Origin: Sphingomonadales bacterium Ga0077557
GTDB taxonomy: Bacteria > Pseudomonadota > Alphaproteobacteria > Sphingomonadales > Sphingomonadaceae
DNA length: 64,000 nucleotides
Reading direction: 5' to 3'
NCBI GenBank assembly: GCA_001464615.1
Contig: LNFI01000029.1
Coordinates: 54,214-118,213, forward strand
Shown one piece after another: positions 55,577-63,975 of the stretch (positions are counted from its first letter, which is position 1; each line of letters begins with the position of its first letter). The notes beneath the pieces are model-generated. The model had not been told where the DNA came from and searched no databases. It saw only the letters and a list, made by a program, of their open reading frames with translations. The position numbers were made by a program, and so were the translations under genes.

Positions 55577-55933
55577 ATGGCGATGCTGCCCCTTTCGACA
55601 GTCCGGCGGGCGCCCATGCAAACCGCAGCGCTTGATCGAACCCGTCGGCGGCTGGCACAGGTGTTCATGGCGCAGCATGCGCTGTCGCCCGAAGATGCGA
55701 TTAACTTCAGCACGACGACGGCCGCCGACGAAAAGATTTTCGCCCGCATGGTGCGGACGGGGATTGTCCGCGATGCCGGCCGCAAGCGTTATTATCTCGA
55801 TCTGGCGGCCTATGATGCCAATATCGAACGGCGGCGGCGGATCGGCGTGATCGCCGCCATCGCCTTTGCCGTGACGTTGGCGGTGTTCACCATGGCTTTC
55901 TATGTCGACGGATCGTCGATCATTCTGCGGTAA
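55577..55933 (+). CDS. small protein with C-terminal membrane segment (paralogue B)
   Basis: A 118-residue protein similar to its upstream neighbour: a soluble part with FSTTTAADEKIFARMVRTGI and RKRYYLDLAAYDANIERRRR, then one membrane segment (VIAAIAFAVTLAVFTMAFYV). It starts two bases after the stop of paralogue A, so the pair is co-transcribed. The last 14 bases overlap the convergent saccharopine-dehydrogenase-like gene. Function unknown. Confidence 0.72.
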   Translation: MAMLPLSTVRRAPMQTAALDRTRRRLAQVFMAQHALSPEDAINFSTTTAADEKIFARMVRTGIVRDAGRKRYYLDLAAYDANIERRRRIGVIAAIAFAVTLAVFTMAFYVDGSSIILR

Positions 55934-57089
55934 AGGTCAGACCTGCTTTTTCGATCAGCCGCTTGCGCAAGGGTTGCCCCATAATCGCTCCCGGCGTCCA
56001 GATCCCGCCCTTCGCATCGGCGACATCCTGCACCAGACAAAGCGCGCTTTCAGCGATCATCTTGCTGGTTGATCCATAACCAGGGTCGCGATCGCCAGTG
56101 ACGACGGCGTCAATCCGCGTGCCATCGGCCATTTCGCCGACGAACAGGATGTCATAATGGCCAGCGTCGCGCTCTTCCTTGCTCGGGCCTTCGCCGGGCT
56201 TTGGGCCTTTGTCGCCAGCGAATGGGTTCATCTTGGCGAGCGCTTCTGCCGCTGCCTTGCCCATCTCGCCCAGCCCGGCCACGACCATCTCATCATAAAC
56301 GAAATCTGCGCCATAGGCCTCGCCCAGCAGGAAGTTGGTGCGGTGGACATTCTTGGTATTGATCGCGGCCATCACGAACGGCGCAACCCAGCTATCGATC
56401 GATTTGTCATATTCCGGCAGCAGCCCCTTGGGCTGGCTCGGTCCCTTGAAACCCGGCGTCAGCGCAAAGGGATCGGTCAGCACGCCGATCAGCATCGGGT
56501 TGCGCGCTGCGGCAGCCATTGTTGCTTTCAGGCTGGCGGCGGTGCCGCCTGAAAACGTGCCCTTCATGGTCCGAACCCGGCATTTGATCCGGGGAACGGG
56601 CTTGCCGAACCGTGCTTGTGCCGCTTCCTGTAATGTCAGCACGCCAAGATCGAACGGGATCGAATCAAAGCCGCCCGAAAATACGATCCTCGCGCCCGTC
56701 TTTTGCGCGGTGGCGTGATGGGCGTCGATCATCTCGCGCATCCAGGCGGGTTCACCGCAAAGATCGACATAGGCGGTGCCGGTCTCAGCACAGGCGGCGA
56801 CGAGATCGCTGCCATAAAGTTGATACGGACCAACCGTGGTCAGGATCACGGTCGCGCGGTTGCACATCGCGCGGACGCTGGCGGGGTCTTCTGCATCGGC
56901 CGTGACGAGCGGGGTGTCGGCGGGCGCGCCAATCAGATCGCGCACCTCTTCCAGCTTGGCGAGCGAACGCCCGGCCATCGCCCATTTCGGCTTGTCCGCA
57001 CCGGGATAGGCCTGGGTAAGATATTCGGCGACCAGGCGCCCGGTATAGCCGGTTGCCCCATAAACGATGACGTCGAATTCGCGTGCCAT
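55920..57089 (-). CDS. saccharopine dehydrogenase-like NAD(P)-binding protein (trans-acting enoyl reductase type)
   Basis: A 389-residue protein with an N-terminal Rossmann motif (FDVIVYGATGYTGRLVAEYL), ATVILTTVGPYQLYGSDLVA, CAETGTAYVDLCGEPAWM and FSGGFDSIPFDLG. These are typical of the family that includes mycobacterial trans-acting enoyl reductases. The substrate here is unknown; lipid or polyketide metabolism is possible. It follows the ABC transporter on the same strand. Confidence 0.87.
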   Translation of the reverse strand: MAREFDVIVYGATGYTGRLVAEYLTQAYPGADKPKWAMAGRSLAKLEEVRDLIGAPADTPLVTADAEDPASVRAMCNRATVILTTVGPYQLYGSDLVAACAETGTAYVDLCGEPAWMREMIDAHHATAQKTGARIVFSGGFDSIPFDLGVLTLQEAAQARFGKPVPRIKCRVRTMKGTFSGGTAASLKATMAAAARNPMLIGVLTDPFALTPGFKGPSQPKGLLPEYDKSIDSWVAPFVMAAINTKNVHRTNFLLGEAYGADFVYDEMVVAGLGEMGKAAAEALAKMNPFAGDKGPKPGEGPSKEERDAGHYDILFVGEMADGTRIDAVVTGDRDPGYGSTSKMIAESALCLVQDVADAKGGIWTPGAIMGQPLRKRLIEKAGLTFTAE

Positions 57090-57104
57090 GACCGTCTCTC
57101 CAAT

Positions 57105-57130
57105 CCTCTCCCTCTCCGCTCAGGGAGAGG
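57105..57130. repeat. palindrome between the ABC transporter and saccharopine-like genes
   Basis: A perfect 9-bp inverted repeat, CCTCTCCCT with AGGGAGAGG around an 8-base loop, lies between the stop of the ABC transporter and the start of the next gene. There is no T-run on either side, so it is not a typical intrinsic terminator. It resembles the many short GC-rich palindromes dispersed through this genome. Confidence 0.6.
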
Positions 57131-57140
57131 CGTGCTTTAT

Positions 57141-58943
57141 TCAAGCCGCTTCGCTAAACTGTAAACTCGCCAGCCGGGCGTACAAGCCGTTCTGCCCGAT
57201 CAGCCCGCCATGCGTTCCGGTTTCAACGATACGGCCGTCATCCATCACGATGATCCGCCCCGCCGACCGCACTGTCGCCAGTCGGTGCGCGATGATCAGC
57301 GTGGTGCGGTTCTCCATCAGCCGCTCGAGCGCTTCCTGCACCAGCCGTTCGCTTTCGGCATCGAGCGCGCTGGTCGCCTCATCAAGCAGCAGGATCGGCG
57401 CATCACGCAGCAGCGCACGCGCAATCGCCACGCGCTGGCGCTGCCCACCGGACAGTCGCGCGCCGCCTTCGCCAAGGAAGGTGTTTAGCCCCTCGGGCAG
57501 CTTGCGCAGGAATTCGGCGGCGTTGGCTGCCTCCGCCGCGGCCCAAAGCTGGTCGTCGCTTGCCGTCCAGTCGCCATAGCGCAGATTGTCGCGCGCTGAT
57601 GCGCCAAAGATGATGCTGTCCTGCGGTACCATCGCAATCCGCTTGCGGACTTCGGCCGGGTCAGCGGTCGGCAGCGCGACTCCGTCAATCCGGACGATAC
57701 CCTGATCGGGATCGTAAAAGCGCTGGATCAGCTGGAACAGCGTCGATTTGCCCGCGCCCGAAGGCCCGACAACGGCCACGGTTTCCCCCGGCGACACCGA
57801 CAAGGAGAAATCAGAGAGCGCCGCAATATCGGGCCGGGTGGGATAGCGGAAGGTGACCTTGTCGAAATCAAGCGATCCGCGCGCGGGCTGCGGCAGCGCC
57901 ACGGGATGCGCCGGTGCCCTGATTTCGGGCACTTCGTTCATCAACTCATTTAGCCGCTCGGCGGCACCGGCGGCGCGCATCAGATCACCATAGACCTCGG
58001 TCAGCGCGGCGAAAGCGCCCGTCACCAGCCCGGCGGTGAAGATGAATGCGGTCAGCGACCCCCCGGTCAGCCGCCCGGACGCCACGTCAGCGATGGTGGT
58101 CCACAACAGCAAGGTGACCGCACCGAACAGCAGCATAATGACCAGCGCGGTCATGATCGCCCGGATGCGGATGCGGCGCTTGGCAATGGTGAAGCTGCGC
58201 TCAACGGCGTCGCCAAAGCGGTCGCCTTCGCGCTCTTCCTGACCAAAGGCCTGCACGACCTTCATCGCCCCCAATGTCTCAACCGCGATCGATCCGATAT
58301 CAGCGATCCGGTCCTGGCTGGTGCGCGAATGCTTGCGCACGCGCCGGCCGAGCAGCACCAGCGGCATGATGATGATCGGGATTGCGATGATCAGCGATCC
58401 CGCAATCTTGGGCGACAGGGCAAAAAGCGAGATGATCCCGCCAATGCCAGTCAAGGCATTACGCAGCGCAACGGAGACAGTGGTGCCGACCGCAATTTCG
58501 ATCTGGGCTGTGTCCGACGTCAGCCGCGACGCAATTTCCGATGGCCGGTTTTCTTCGAAATAGCGCGGGGCGAGCCGCAGCAGGTTGCGCTGCACCGCCG
58601 TGCGGAAATCGGCAACGGTGCGCTCGCCAAGCCAGGACACGAAATAAAAGCGGACCGCGGTCGCAATCGCCAGCACAATAACCAACCCGAACAGGCCGTA
58701 GAAAATCGAATTGATATGCGCCAGATCGCCGCCATTGCCGAAGCCCTGGTCGATAACCGATTTGAATCGCCACGGAATATACAGCGTCGTCGCCGATGTC
58801 GTGACCAGCGCCAGCAGTGCAATCGCCAGCTGCAGCGGATATTTCAGGGCGAACCGGGCAACAATAGCCAGGCTGGAGAGCTTGCGGCGCGGGGCCGGCT
58901 CAGTGCGGGCGGGCTCGATCGGAGCGGATGGCTGGTCGGTCAT
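57141..58943 (-). CDS. ABC exporter (fused permease and ATPase, MsbA/ABCB-like)
   Basis: A 600-residue half-transporter. The N-terminal membrane domain carries six helices (FALKYPLQLAIALLALVTTS is the first). The C-terminal ATPase has Walker A GPSGAGKST (near residue 393), signature LSGGQRQRVAIARALLRD, Walker B ILLLDEATSALD and the H-loop TLIIAHRLATV. It is expected to work as a homodimer exporting a lipid or other hydrophobic compound. The start at 58943 gives a Pro-rich cytoplasmic N-terminus. Confidence 0.94.
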   Translation of the reverse strand: MTDQPSAPIEPARTEPAPRRKLSSLAIVARFALKYPLQLAIALLALVTTSATTLYIPWRFKSVIDQGFGNGGDLAHINSIFYGLFGLVIVLAIATAVRFYFVSWLGERTVADFRTAVQRNLLRLAPRYFEENRPSEIASRLTSDTAQIEIAVGTTVSVALRNALTGIGGIISLFALSPKIAGSLIIAIPIIIMPLVLLGRRVRKHSRTSQDRIADIGSIAVETLGAMKVVQAFGQEEREGDRFGDAVERSFTIAKRRIRIRAIMTALVIMLLFGAVTLLLWTTIADVASGRLTGGSLTAFIFTAGLVTGAFAALTEVYGDLMRAAGAAERLNELMNEVPEIRAPAHPVALPQPARGSLDFDKVTFRYPTRPDIAALSDFSLSVSPGETVAVVGPSGAGKSTLFQLIQRFYDPDQGIVRIDGVALPTADPAEVRKRIAMVPQDSIIFGASARDNLRYGDWTASDDQLWAAAEAANAAEFLRKLPEGLNTFLGEGGARLSGGQRQRVAIARALLRDAPILLLDEATSALDAESERLVQEALERLMENRTTLIIAHRLATVRSAGRIIVMDDGRIVETGTHGGLIGQNGLYARLASLQFSEAA

Positions 58944-58983
58944 GTTGGTGCGGCGTCTAGCAGGACGATCCCGCCCCCTCAAT

Positions 58984-59031
58984 GTCTATCACTGGGTCTA
59001 TCTCTGGGTCTATCACTGGGGCTATCTCTCG
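58984..59031. repeat. four tandem 12-bp repeats upstream of phaZ
   Basis: Four consecutive copies of GTCTATCACTGG-type units lie at 58984-58995, 58996-59007, 59008-59019 and 59020-59031. They alternate ATCACTGG and ATCTCTGG, so they can also be read as two 24-bp units. They fall in the 230-base gap between the divergent ABC transporter and phaZ. Repeat-number change could alter spacing in this promoter region. Confidence 0.7.
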
Positions 59032-59173
59032 ACCCATGCAGGTATGTGCCACGGGCGGGTTGTGGAGCGATGGCACTCAGGAATAGCACCTAGGAGCATT
59101 GCCACCGCACTGCAGCATGCTATTGCAAGCCGTCTTGACGGGACGGTAACCGTTCGGGTGGCAAAGGACGTTC

Positions 59174-60406
59174 ATGCTTTACAACGCCTATGAGATGCAG
59201 CGCTCAATGCTGGCCGGGGCCAGCGCGATGGCCAATTTTGGTGCAGGGATGCTCCAGAACCCCACCAATCCCTGGTCCTATTTCAGCGGCGGGCCGGTGC
59301 TCGGTTCGGCGCTTGAAGTGTTCGCGCATGCCGCAGCACCGCGTGGCAAGCCAGAATTCGGGCTCGATACGACCGTTATCGACGGCAAAACCTTCCCGGT
59401 GCAGGAAGAGATTATCGTCCGTAAGCCCTTTGGCCAGCTCAAGCGCTTCGCCCGCGACGGCGTCGTCGGCGGCCCCAAGCTGCTGATCGTTGCGCCCATG
59501 TCTGGCCATTATGCCACGCTGTTGCGCGGCACGGTTGAGCGCATGCTGCCCTTTGCCGATGTCTACATCACGGATTGGCGCGATGCGAAGCTGGTGCCGT
59601 TGTCCGATGGCAGCTTCGATCTTGATGATTATATCGATTACATCATCGAATTCCTGGAGGCGATTGGCGCCAACGAAGGTGAGGGCGGCACTCACATGCT
59701 CGCCGTCTGCCAGCCATCGGTGCCCTGCTATGCTGCTGCCTGTGTGATGAGCGCGGACAATCACCCGTGCCGCCCCAAGACGCTGACGCTGATGGGCGGC
59801 CCGATCGACACTCGCGAAGCGCCGACCGCCGTCAACACGCTGGCGACCAAGCGCCCGCATGCCTGGTTTGAGCAGAATGTCATCGCGACCGTGCCGATGA
59901 CTTATGCCGGTGCCGGTCGCACCGTGTATCCGGGCTTTCTGCAGCTTGCCGGGTTCATGTCGATGAATCTGGGCAGCCACATGATTTCGCATTGGGAAAT
60001 GTTCAAACATCTCGTCCAGGGCGATGACGACAGCGCAGACGCAACCAAGGATTTTTATGAGGAGTATCGCTCGGTCTGCGACATGACCTCGGAATTCTAC
60101 CTGCAAACGATCGAAGTTGTCTTCCAGAAGCACGCGATTGCCAATGGCACCTACACGCATCGCGGGCGTCCGGTGGATCCGGCGGCGATCACTGACATCG
60201 CCCTGCTGGCGATTGAGGGCGAGCGCGACGATATTTCAGGGCTCGGCCAGACCAAGGCAGCGCTCAGCCTCGCCAACCAGCTCAAGCCGTCGATGAAGAA
60301 ATATATGATGGCCGAAGGCGCTGGCCATTACGGCATCTTCAATGGCAGCAAATGGCGCACCAAGATCGCGCCTGTTGTCGAGGCATGGATCAGCGCACAC
60401 GCGTGA
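59174..60406 (+). CDS. phaZ: intracellular polyhydroxyalkanoate depolymerase
   Basis: A 410-residue enzyme that breaks down intracellular PHB granules. The N-terminus (MLYNAYEMQRSMLAGASAMA) and the block around HMLAVCQPSVPC, whose first Cys (about residue 179) is the expected nucleophile, match the intracellular PhaZ family. DWRDAKLVPLSDGSFDLDDY and EGAGHYGIFNGSKWR (catalytic His) are also present. AAAGGACG lies just before the ATG. It implies the organism stores PHA. Confidence 0.93.
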   Translation: MLYNAYEMQRSMLAGASAMANFGAGMLQNPTNPWSYFSGGPVLGSALEVFAHAAAPRGKPEFGLDTTVIDGKTFPVQEEIIVRKPFGQLKRFARDGVVGGPKLLIVAPMSGHYATLLRGTVERMLPFADVYITDWRDAKLVPLSDGSFDLDDYIDYIIEFLEAIGANEGEGGTHMLAVCQPSVPCYAAACVMSADNHPCRPKTLTLMGGPIDTREAPTAVNTLATKRPHAWFEQNVIATVPMTYAGAGRTVYPGFLQLAGFMSMNLGSHMISHWEMFKHLVQGDDDSADATKDFYEEYRSVCDMTSEFYLQTIEVVFQKHAIANGTYTHRGRPVDPAAITDIALLAIEGERDDISGLGQTKAALSLANQLKPSMKKYMMAEGAGHYGIFNGSKWRTKIAPVVEAWISAHA

Positions 60407-60419
60407 TCATTCAGCAGCA

Positions 60420-60965
60420 TCAATCGCCGATTAGCTGGCGCTTGATGCTGTCGTGGCTTTGACGTTTGCCGCTGGCCGCTGGCCCCGTGAGCAGGATCGC
60501 ACCTGCATAAGCAAATGCGCCGCCAAGAGCGGCACCCGCTGCCAATACCGCTGTTTCCCCGACCACTGCGGATGCCCCGGCGAGACCGACGGCAAGCAGC
60601 CAAAGCGCGGCGGTAGGCTGCATCATGCCCGTTCTGAGCAAGTCGGCCGACATCAGGGCGAGTCCCGCGAGCAGGATCAGCGAACCCGCGAGATAGAAAT
60701 CGATGCTGAATTGCACGGCGTCGGGGCCGATGATCGATCCCTGGCCGATGGCGGCAACCGCGAAGCCCGCCAACCCCAGGCGGCCGACACGGTCGCTCAC
60801 CGACAGGTAGATGCCAATCAGCCCGATCAGCAGACAGGCGTCGATCACGGCATAAAACCCCTCAAGCCAAGCAACACCTGGCACATAGGGAATGAACGCG
60901 GCGGCGACGCGCAGGCCGCCGCCAGTCACCGCGGCGGCGGCGCCCAGCCTGATCAACGAAGTCAT
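60420..60965 (-). CDS. multi-pass membrane protein of the SoxR-linked pair
   Basis: A 181-residue protein with about six hydrophobic segments (LIRLGAAAAVTGGGLRVAAA, FYAVIDACLLIGLIGIYLSV, GSLILLAGLALMSADLLRTG, ALWLLAVGLAGASAVVGET). I do not recognise the family. It overlaps the upstream VOC gene by four bases (ATGA), so both are expressed from the promoter that carries the SoxR box. A role in redox or drug stress is inferred only from that. Confidence 0.75.
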   Translation of the reverse strand: MTSLIRLGAAAAVTGGGLRVAAAFIPYVPGVAWLEGFYAVIDACLLIGLIGIYLSVSDRVGRLGLAGFAVAAIGQGSIIGPDAVQFSIDFYLAGSLILLAGLALMSADLLRTGMMQPTAALWLLAVGLAGASAVVGETAVLAAGAALGGAFAYAGAILLTGPAASGKRQSHDSIKRQLIGD

Positions 60966-61351
60966 GCTTGGAGCGGCGTGTAGCTGACGATTTCATATTC
61001 AATGCCGTCGGGATCGAAAAAGTAGAAGCGCCGTCCGGGTTCATAGTCGCCATGCGCGAACGGCGTCAGACCCTGCGCCACCACCCGCGCTTCGACGGCG
61101 TCCAGGTCATCGACCTGCACGCCGACATGATTGAATGGCACGCCCTTTTCGAAGCGGGTGCCGACATCGTCGGTTGGTCGCGCGTGGAAGGCGATGTACC
61201 CTTGGGCGCTGCCGACATGGATCGTCAGCCGGCCATTGGCCGCCAGGCCACGCCAGCGCTCGGCCCAGCCGAACAGCGCCGTCGCCGTCGCGGCAGCGCG
61301 GTCCGGGTCACTGACATTCAAGTTGATATGTTCGATGATTGCAGAGCCCAT
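60962..61351 (-). CDS. VOC (glyoxalase-fold) family protein
   Basis: A 129-residue vicinal-oxygen-chelate protein starting MGSAIIEHINLNVSDPDRAA, with VPFNHVGVQVDDLDAVEARV and a C-terminal GRRFYFFDPDGIEYEIVSY; the His/Glu metal ligands are at the expected places. It could be a lyase, dioxygenase or antibiotic-binding protein. It is divergent from soxR and lies under a SoxR box. Confidence 0.87.
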   Translation of the reverse strand: MGSAIIEHINLNVSDPDRAAATATALFGWAERWRGLAANGRLTIHVGSAQGYIAFHARPTDDVGTRFEKGVPFNHVGVQVDDLDAVEARVVAQGLTPFAHGDYEPGRRFYFFDPDGIEYEIVSYTPLQA

Positions 61352-61392
61352 CGCTGCGTCCTTCCATGTACCGATCGGTCATCGATTCGGCT

Positions 61393-61437
61393 TGACGCAA
61401 CCACTTTTGCAACCTCAACCTAAGTTGAGGTCAAGGG
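61393..61437 (-). promoter_or_regulatory. SoxR operator and promoter of the VOC-membrane protein operon
   Basis: A perfect 18-bp dyad, CCTCAACCTAAGTTGAGG, lies at 61414-61431 and equals the known SoxR box arms CCTCAA/TTGAGG. On the minus strand a TTGACC (-35-like) overlaps its beginning and an A/T-richer hexamer follows with about 19 bases of spacing. This is the long spacer that MerR/SoxR-type activators correct. It therefore points mainly at the divergent VOC gene. Confidence 0.88.
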
Positions 61438-61455
61438 TTTTCTCGGGAGGGCGAA

Positions 61456-61911
61456 ATGAAGGCAAGCGATGTCATCGCGATCGGCGATCTGGCGGCACGA
61501 GCGGGCGTATCGGTATCGGCGATCCGCTTTTACGAGGTGCGCGGGCTGCTCAACCCATTTCGCAACAATGGCGGACAGCGGCGGTTTTTGCGGTCGGACA
61601 TCCGTCGGCTGAGCTTCATCCTGATCGCGCAGCAACTGGGACTGTCGATCGAGGCGATCGGTGCTGAACTCGCCAAGCTCCCCGACGGCCGCACCCCGAC
61701 CGCTAAGGATTGGACGCGGATGAGCACCGGCATCCGCGCGCTGATCGACGACCGGATCGCGACACTAACGCGCACGCGCGACCTGCTCGACGGCTGTATT
61801 GGCTGCGGGTGTTTATCGTTGGAACGGTGTGCACTCTACAACCCAGGTGACCGCGCAGCGAAGCGGGGGGCTGGCGCAAGATATGTGCTGGGGGACGAGC
61901 CGCTATTGTAG
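61456..61911 (+). CDS. soxR: redox-sensitive MerR-family regulator SoxR
   Basis: A 151-residue SoxR. The N-terminal helix-turn-helix is IGDLAARAGVSVSAIRFYEV. The C-terminal 2Fe-2S cluster ligands are in CIGCGCLSLERC (Cys114, 117, 119 and 125), which sense redox-cycling drugs. GGGAGGGCG lies upstream of the ATG. A SoxR box between it and the divergent VOC gene indicates local control. Confidence 0.95.
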   Translation: MKASDVIAIGDLAARAGVSVSAIRFYEVRGLLNPFRNNGGQRRFLRSDIRRLSFILIAQQLGLSIEAIGAELAKLPDGRTPTAKDWTRMSTGIRALIDDRIATLTRTRDLLDGCIGCGCLSLERCALYNPGDRAAKRGAGARYVLGDEPLL

Positions 61912-61920
61912 AACGAAGAG

Positions 61921-61946
61921 CGACAACATCGCGCGGCTTGTTGTCG
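61921..61946 (+). terminator. weak hairpin after soxR
   Basis: CGACAACA (61921-61928) pairs with TGTTGTCG (61939-61946) around a 10-base loop, followed by TTAAT. The stem is short and half A/T, and there is no real T-run, so termination after soxR is only possible. Its right arm overlaps a TTGTCG that could serve as the -35 box of the small peptide gene. Confidence 0.35.
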
Positions 61947-62007
61947 TTAATAAGTCTTGCCAGAGTATTGGTGACGGCAATTCCGCCGTCAACCAAAGGA
62001 GTGCCAC
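61941..62007 (+). promoter_or_regulatory. putative promoter and 5-prime hairpin of the small membrane peptide gene
   Basis: TTGTCG (61941-61946), a 17-base spacer and AGTATT (61964-61969) form a plausible sigma-70 promoter. TGACGGC (61972-61978) and GCCGTCA (61985-61991) then form a hairpin near the expected 5-prime end, as on many type I toxin mRNAs. AAAGGAG follows just before the ATG at 62008. The promoter assignment is by pattern only. Confidence 0.45.
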
Positions 62008-62100
62008 ATGAGCCTTGCAAGCTTGTGCCTCGTCTTGTGTGTGATGATTGGCTTTGCCACCTTGATACTAAAGGTGGTCGAGCTGACGCGCCCTAAATAG
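62008..62100 (+). CDS. 30-residue holin-like membrane peptide (candidate type I toxin)
   Basis: The peptide begins MSLASLCLVLCVMIGFATLI and ends LKVVELTRPK. It has one membrane segment and a basic end. MIGFATLI-x-KVVEL resembles the core of the putative holin-like toxin (Hol-Tox) peptides of Firmicutes. AAAGGAG lies seven bases upstream. A hairpin precedes it, and the 90 bases after it contain GC-rich complementary blocks (GGGCCCCG/CGGGGCCC at 62146-62153 and 62168-62175). No antisense partner is identified, so toxicity is a hypothesis. Confidence 0.5.
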   Translation: MSLASLCLVLCVMIGFATLILKVVELTRPK

Positions 62101-62145
62101 GCCAACGGGAGGGGCGCGGTCTGACAGCTGGCCCCCAAACGAATT

Positions 62146-62175
62146 GGGCCCCGATCGCTGCCACGAACGGGGCCC
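62146..62175 (+). other. GC-rich hairpin downstream of the small peptide
   Basis: GGGCCCCG and CGGGGCCC form a perfect 8-bp stem with a 14-base loop. The left arm could instead pair with the GGCCC at 62130-62134, so two alternative folds compete. No T-run follows. It precedes a second AAAGGAGT ribosome-binding site. Confidence 0.55.
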
Positions 62176-62190
62176 ACTCAAAGGAGTCCA

Positions 62191-62229
62191 ATGAGCCTTG
62201 CAAGAACTACTTACGCGATCGGCTCTTAA
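62191..62229 (+). pseudogene. 12-codon ORF repeating the start of the small peptide gene
   Basis: ATGAGCCTTGCAAG, preceded by CAAAGGAGT, is repeated from the start of the 30-residue peptide gene, but the frame ends after 12 codons (MSLARTTYAIGS). It may be a decayed tandem copy, or a short decoy/leader ORF. It lies directly before the 3-prime end of the convergent thiolase gene. Confidence 0.4.
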
Positions 62230-62238
62230 TTTTCAACC

Positions 62239-63417
62239 TCACAATACCTCGAACAGCCCGGCAGCGCCCTGGCCGCCGCCGACGCACATCGTGATGACGA
62301 CATATTTCGCGCCGCGGCGCTTGCCTTCAATCAGCGCATGGCCAGTCATCCGCGCGCCCGACATGCCGTAAGGATGGCCGATCGAGATCGCCCCGCCGTT
62401 CACGTTGAGCAACTCATTGGGGATGCCGAGATGGTCGCGGCAATACAGCACCTGTACGGCGAACGCTTCGTTCAGCTCCCACAGGCCGATATCGTCCATC
62501 TTCAGGTTGAAGCGTTCGAGCAGCGCGGGGATGGCATAGACGGGGCCAATGCCCATCTCGTCGGGCTTGGTGCCGGCGGCGGCCATGCCGATATAGCGAC
62601 CGAGCGGGGTGAGGCCGCGCTTCTCGGCGAGCTTTTCTTCCATCAGCACGCTGGCCGATGCGCCGTCCGACAGCTGGCTGGCATTGCCCGCCGTGATCGT
62701 CATGTCCGGACCCAGCACGGGCTTCAGGCCGCTCAGGCCAGCGAGCGTCGTATCGGCGCGGTTGCCCTCATCGCCGGTCACGGTCACTTCGTGGTGCGTG
62801 ACTTCCTTGGTTTCCTTGTTGGTCATCGCCATCGTCGCGGTGACGGGCACGATTTCGTCGTCGAACTTGCCGGCGGCTTGCGCTGCGGCCGTGCGCATCT
62901 GCGACTGGTAGCCATATTCGTCCATTGCTTCACGGCTGATATTGTAGCGCTTGGCAACGACTTCGGCGGTCTGCAGCATTGACATGTAGACATCGGGGTG
63001 CATCGCCAGCAATTCCCGGTCGGGGGCGACGCGCATTTCGGACGTTTGCACCATCGAGATGGATTCGCAGCCACCGCCGATCGTCACGTCCATATTGTCG
63101 ACGATGATCTGCTTGGCGGCAGTGGCGATGGCCATCAGGCCGCTGGCGCATTGGCGATCCATCGACTGGCCCGACACGCTGATCGGCAACCCGGCGCGGA
63201 GCAGCGCATTGCGCGCGATATTGCCGGCCTGGACGCCCTGCTGGAGTGCTGCACCCCACACCACGTCCTGCACTTCGGCACCGTCAATCCCGGCGCGCTC
63301 AACGGCGGCCTTGATGGCGTGGCTGGATAGCGTGGGCGAGGGCAGGTTGTTGAACCCGCCGCGATAGGCGCGGCCAATGGGGGTGCGGGCGGTGGAAACG
63401 ATAACGGCTGAACGCAT
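62239..63417 (-). CDS. acetyl-CoA C-acyltransferase (thiolase)
   Basis: A 392-residue thiolase. The nucleophilic Cys (about residue 89) is in [15 protein letters not shown], the catalytic His in [17 protein letters not shown], and the second Cys in [16 protein letters not shown]. It either breaks down 3-ketoacyl-CoA or condenses acetyl-CoA; the sequence alone does not decide between degradative and biosynthetic use. It is paired with a carboxymuconolactone decarboxylase family gene three bases upstream. Confidence 0.93.
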   Translation of the reverse strand: MRSAVIVSTARTPIGRAYRGGFNNLPSPTLSSHAIKAAVERAGIDGAEVQDVVWGAALQQGVQAGNIARNALLRAGLPISVSGQSMDRQCASGLMAIATAAKQIIVDNMDVTIGGGCESISMVQTSEMRVAPDRELLAMHPDVYMSMLQTAEVVAKRYNISREAMDEYGYQSQMRTAAAQAAGKFDDEIVPVTATMAMTNKETKEVTHHEVTVTGDEGNRADTTLAGLSGLKPVLGPDMTITAGNASQLSDGASASVLMEEKLAEKRGLTPLGRYIGMAAAGTKPDEMGIGPVYAIPALLERFNLKMDDIGLWELNEAFAVQVLYCRDHLGIPNELLNVNGGAISIGHPYGMSGARMTGHALIEGKRRGAKYVVITMCVGGGQGAAGLFEVL

Positions 63418-63420
63418 GGC

Positions 63421-63975
63421 TTATTCTCCTTTGGCAGCCGGGAATCGGGCCGCATTGGGTTCGAGGGGAAGATCGAGCGCACCGCAGATCAGCGATACGC
63501 CGTGGTAAAATCCGACGAGCTGGATGATCTCCAGCGCCTGAGGTTCATCGAAATGGGTCTTGAGCGCCGCCCATTCGGCGTCGGTCAGCTTTTTGTGATC
63601 GATCAGCGCATCGACCGTGGCGATCAACACGCTTTCCTCGGCGGACCACACCGGATCAGCTGCGCTGCCGTGGACGGTCGCGTAAATCTGGGCATCGTCC
63701 ATGCCGATATGCGGGGCGAATCCGGCGATGTGGACCCCCCATTCATACTCATTGCCGCATGTCGCGCAGGTGCGGTCGATGACGATTTCACGCTGGCGCA
63801 TCGATAGCGGGCTGGCCTTGTCGAGCAGCGATCCGCCGCTGAACTTGCCCCAGGCGCGTTCATTAGTGGCCAATGTCGTAAACAGCACCAGTGGCTCGGC
63901 ACCGCGCATCAGCACCTTCATCCGCGCGTCGAATTCGGGCGGATAGGGTTTGGTAAGGGGCGTGATGCGGGTCAT
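63421..63975 (-). CDS. carboxymuconolactone decarboxylase family protein (AhpD-like)
   Basis: A 184-residue protein with the AhpD-type CATCGNEYEWGVHIAGFA (CxxC and His) and the helical repeat region QREIVIDRTCATC. Members act as peroxidase partners, decarboxylases or dehalogenase-like enzymes; the exact reaction here is unknown. It is followed after three bases by the thiolase, suggesting a joint role in acyl or aromatic degradation. The ATG at 63975 has GAACGGATCAC upstream, a weak site. Confidence 0.85.
   Translation of the reverse strand: MTRITPLTKPYPPEFDARMKVLMRGAEPLVLFTTLATNERAWGKFSGGSLLDKASPLSMRQREIVIDRTCATCGNEYEWGVHIAGFAPHIGMDDAQIYATVHGSAADPVWSAEESVLIATVDALIDHKKLTDAEWAALKTHFDEPQALEIIQLVGFYHGVSLICGALDLPLEPNAARFPAAKGE

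Noticed and set aside
57105..57130. Hairpin as a terminator of the ABC exporter gene
   Set aside because: No T-run on the 3-prime side in the transcribed direction.
59090..59130. CTGCAGCATGC-type site upstream of phaZ as a PhaR operator
   Set aside because: TGC-rich sites of this length are expected by chance in GC-rich DNA, and the spacing does not form a clear dyad.
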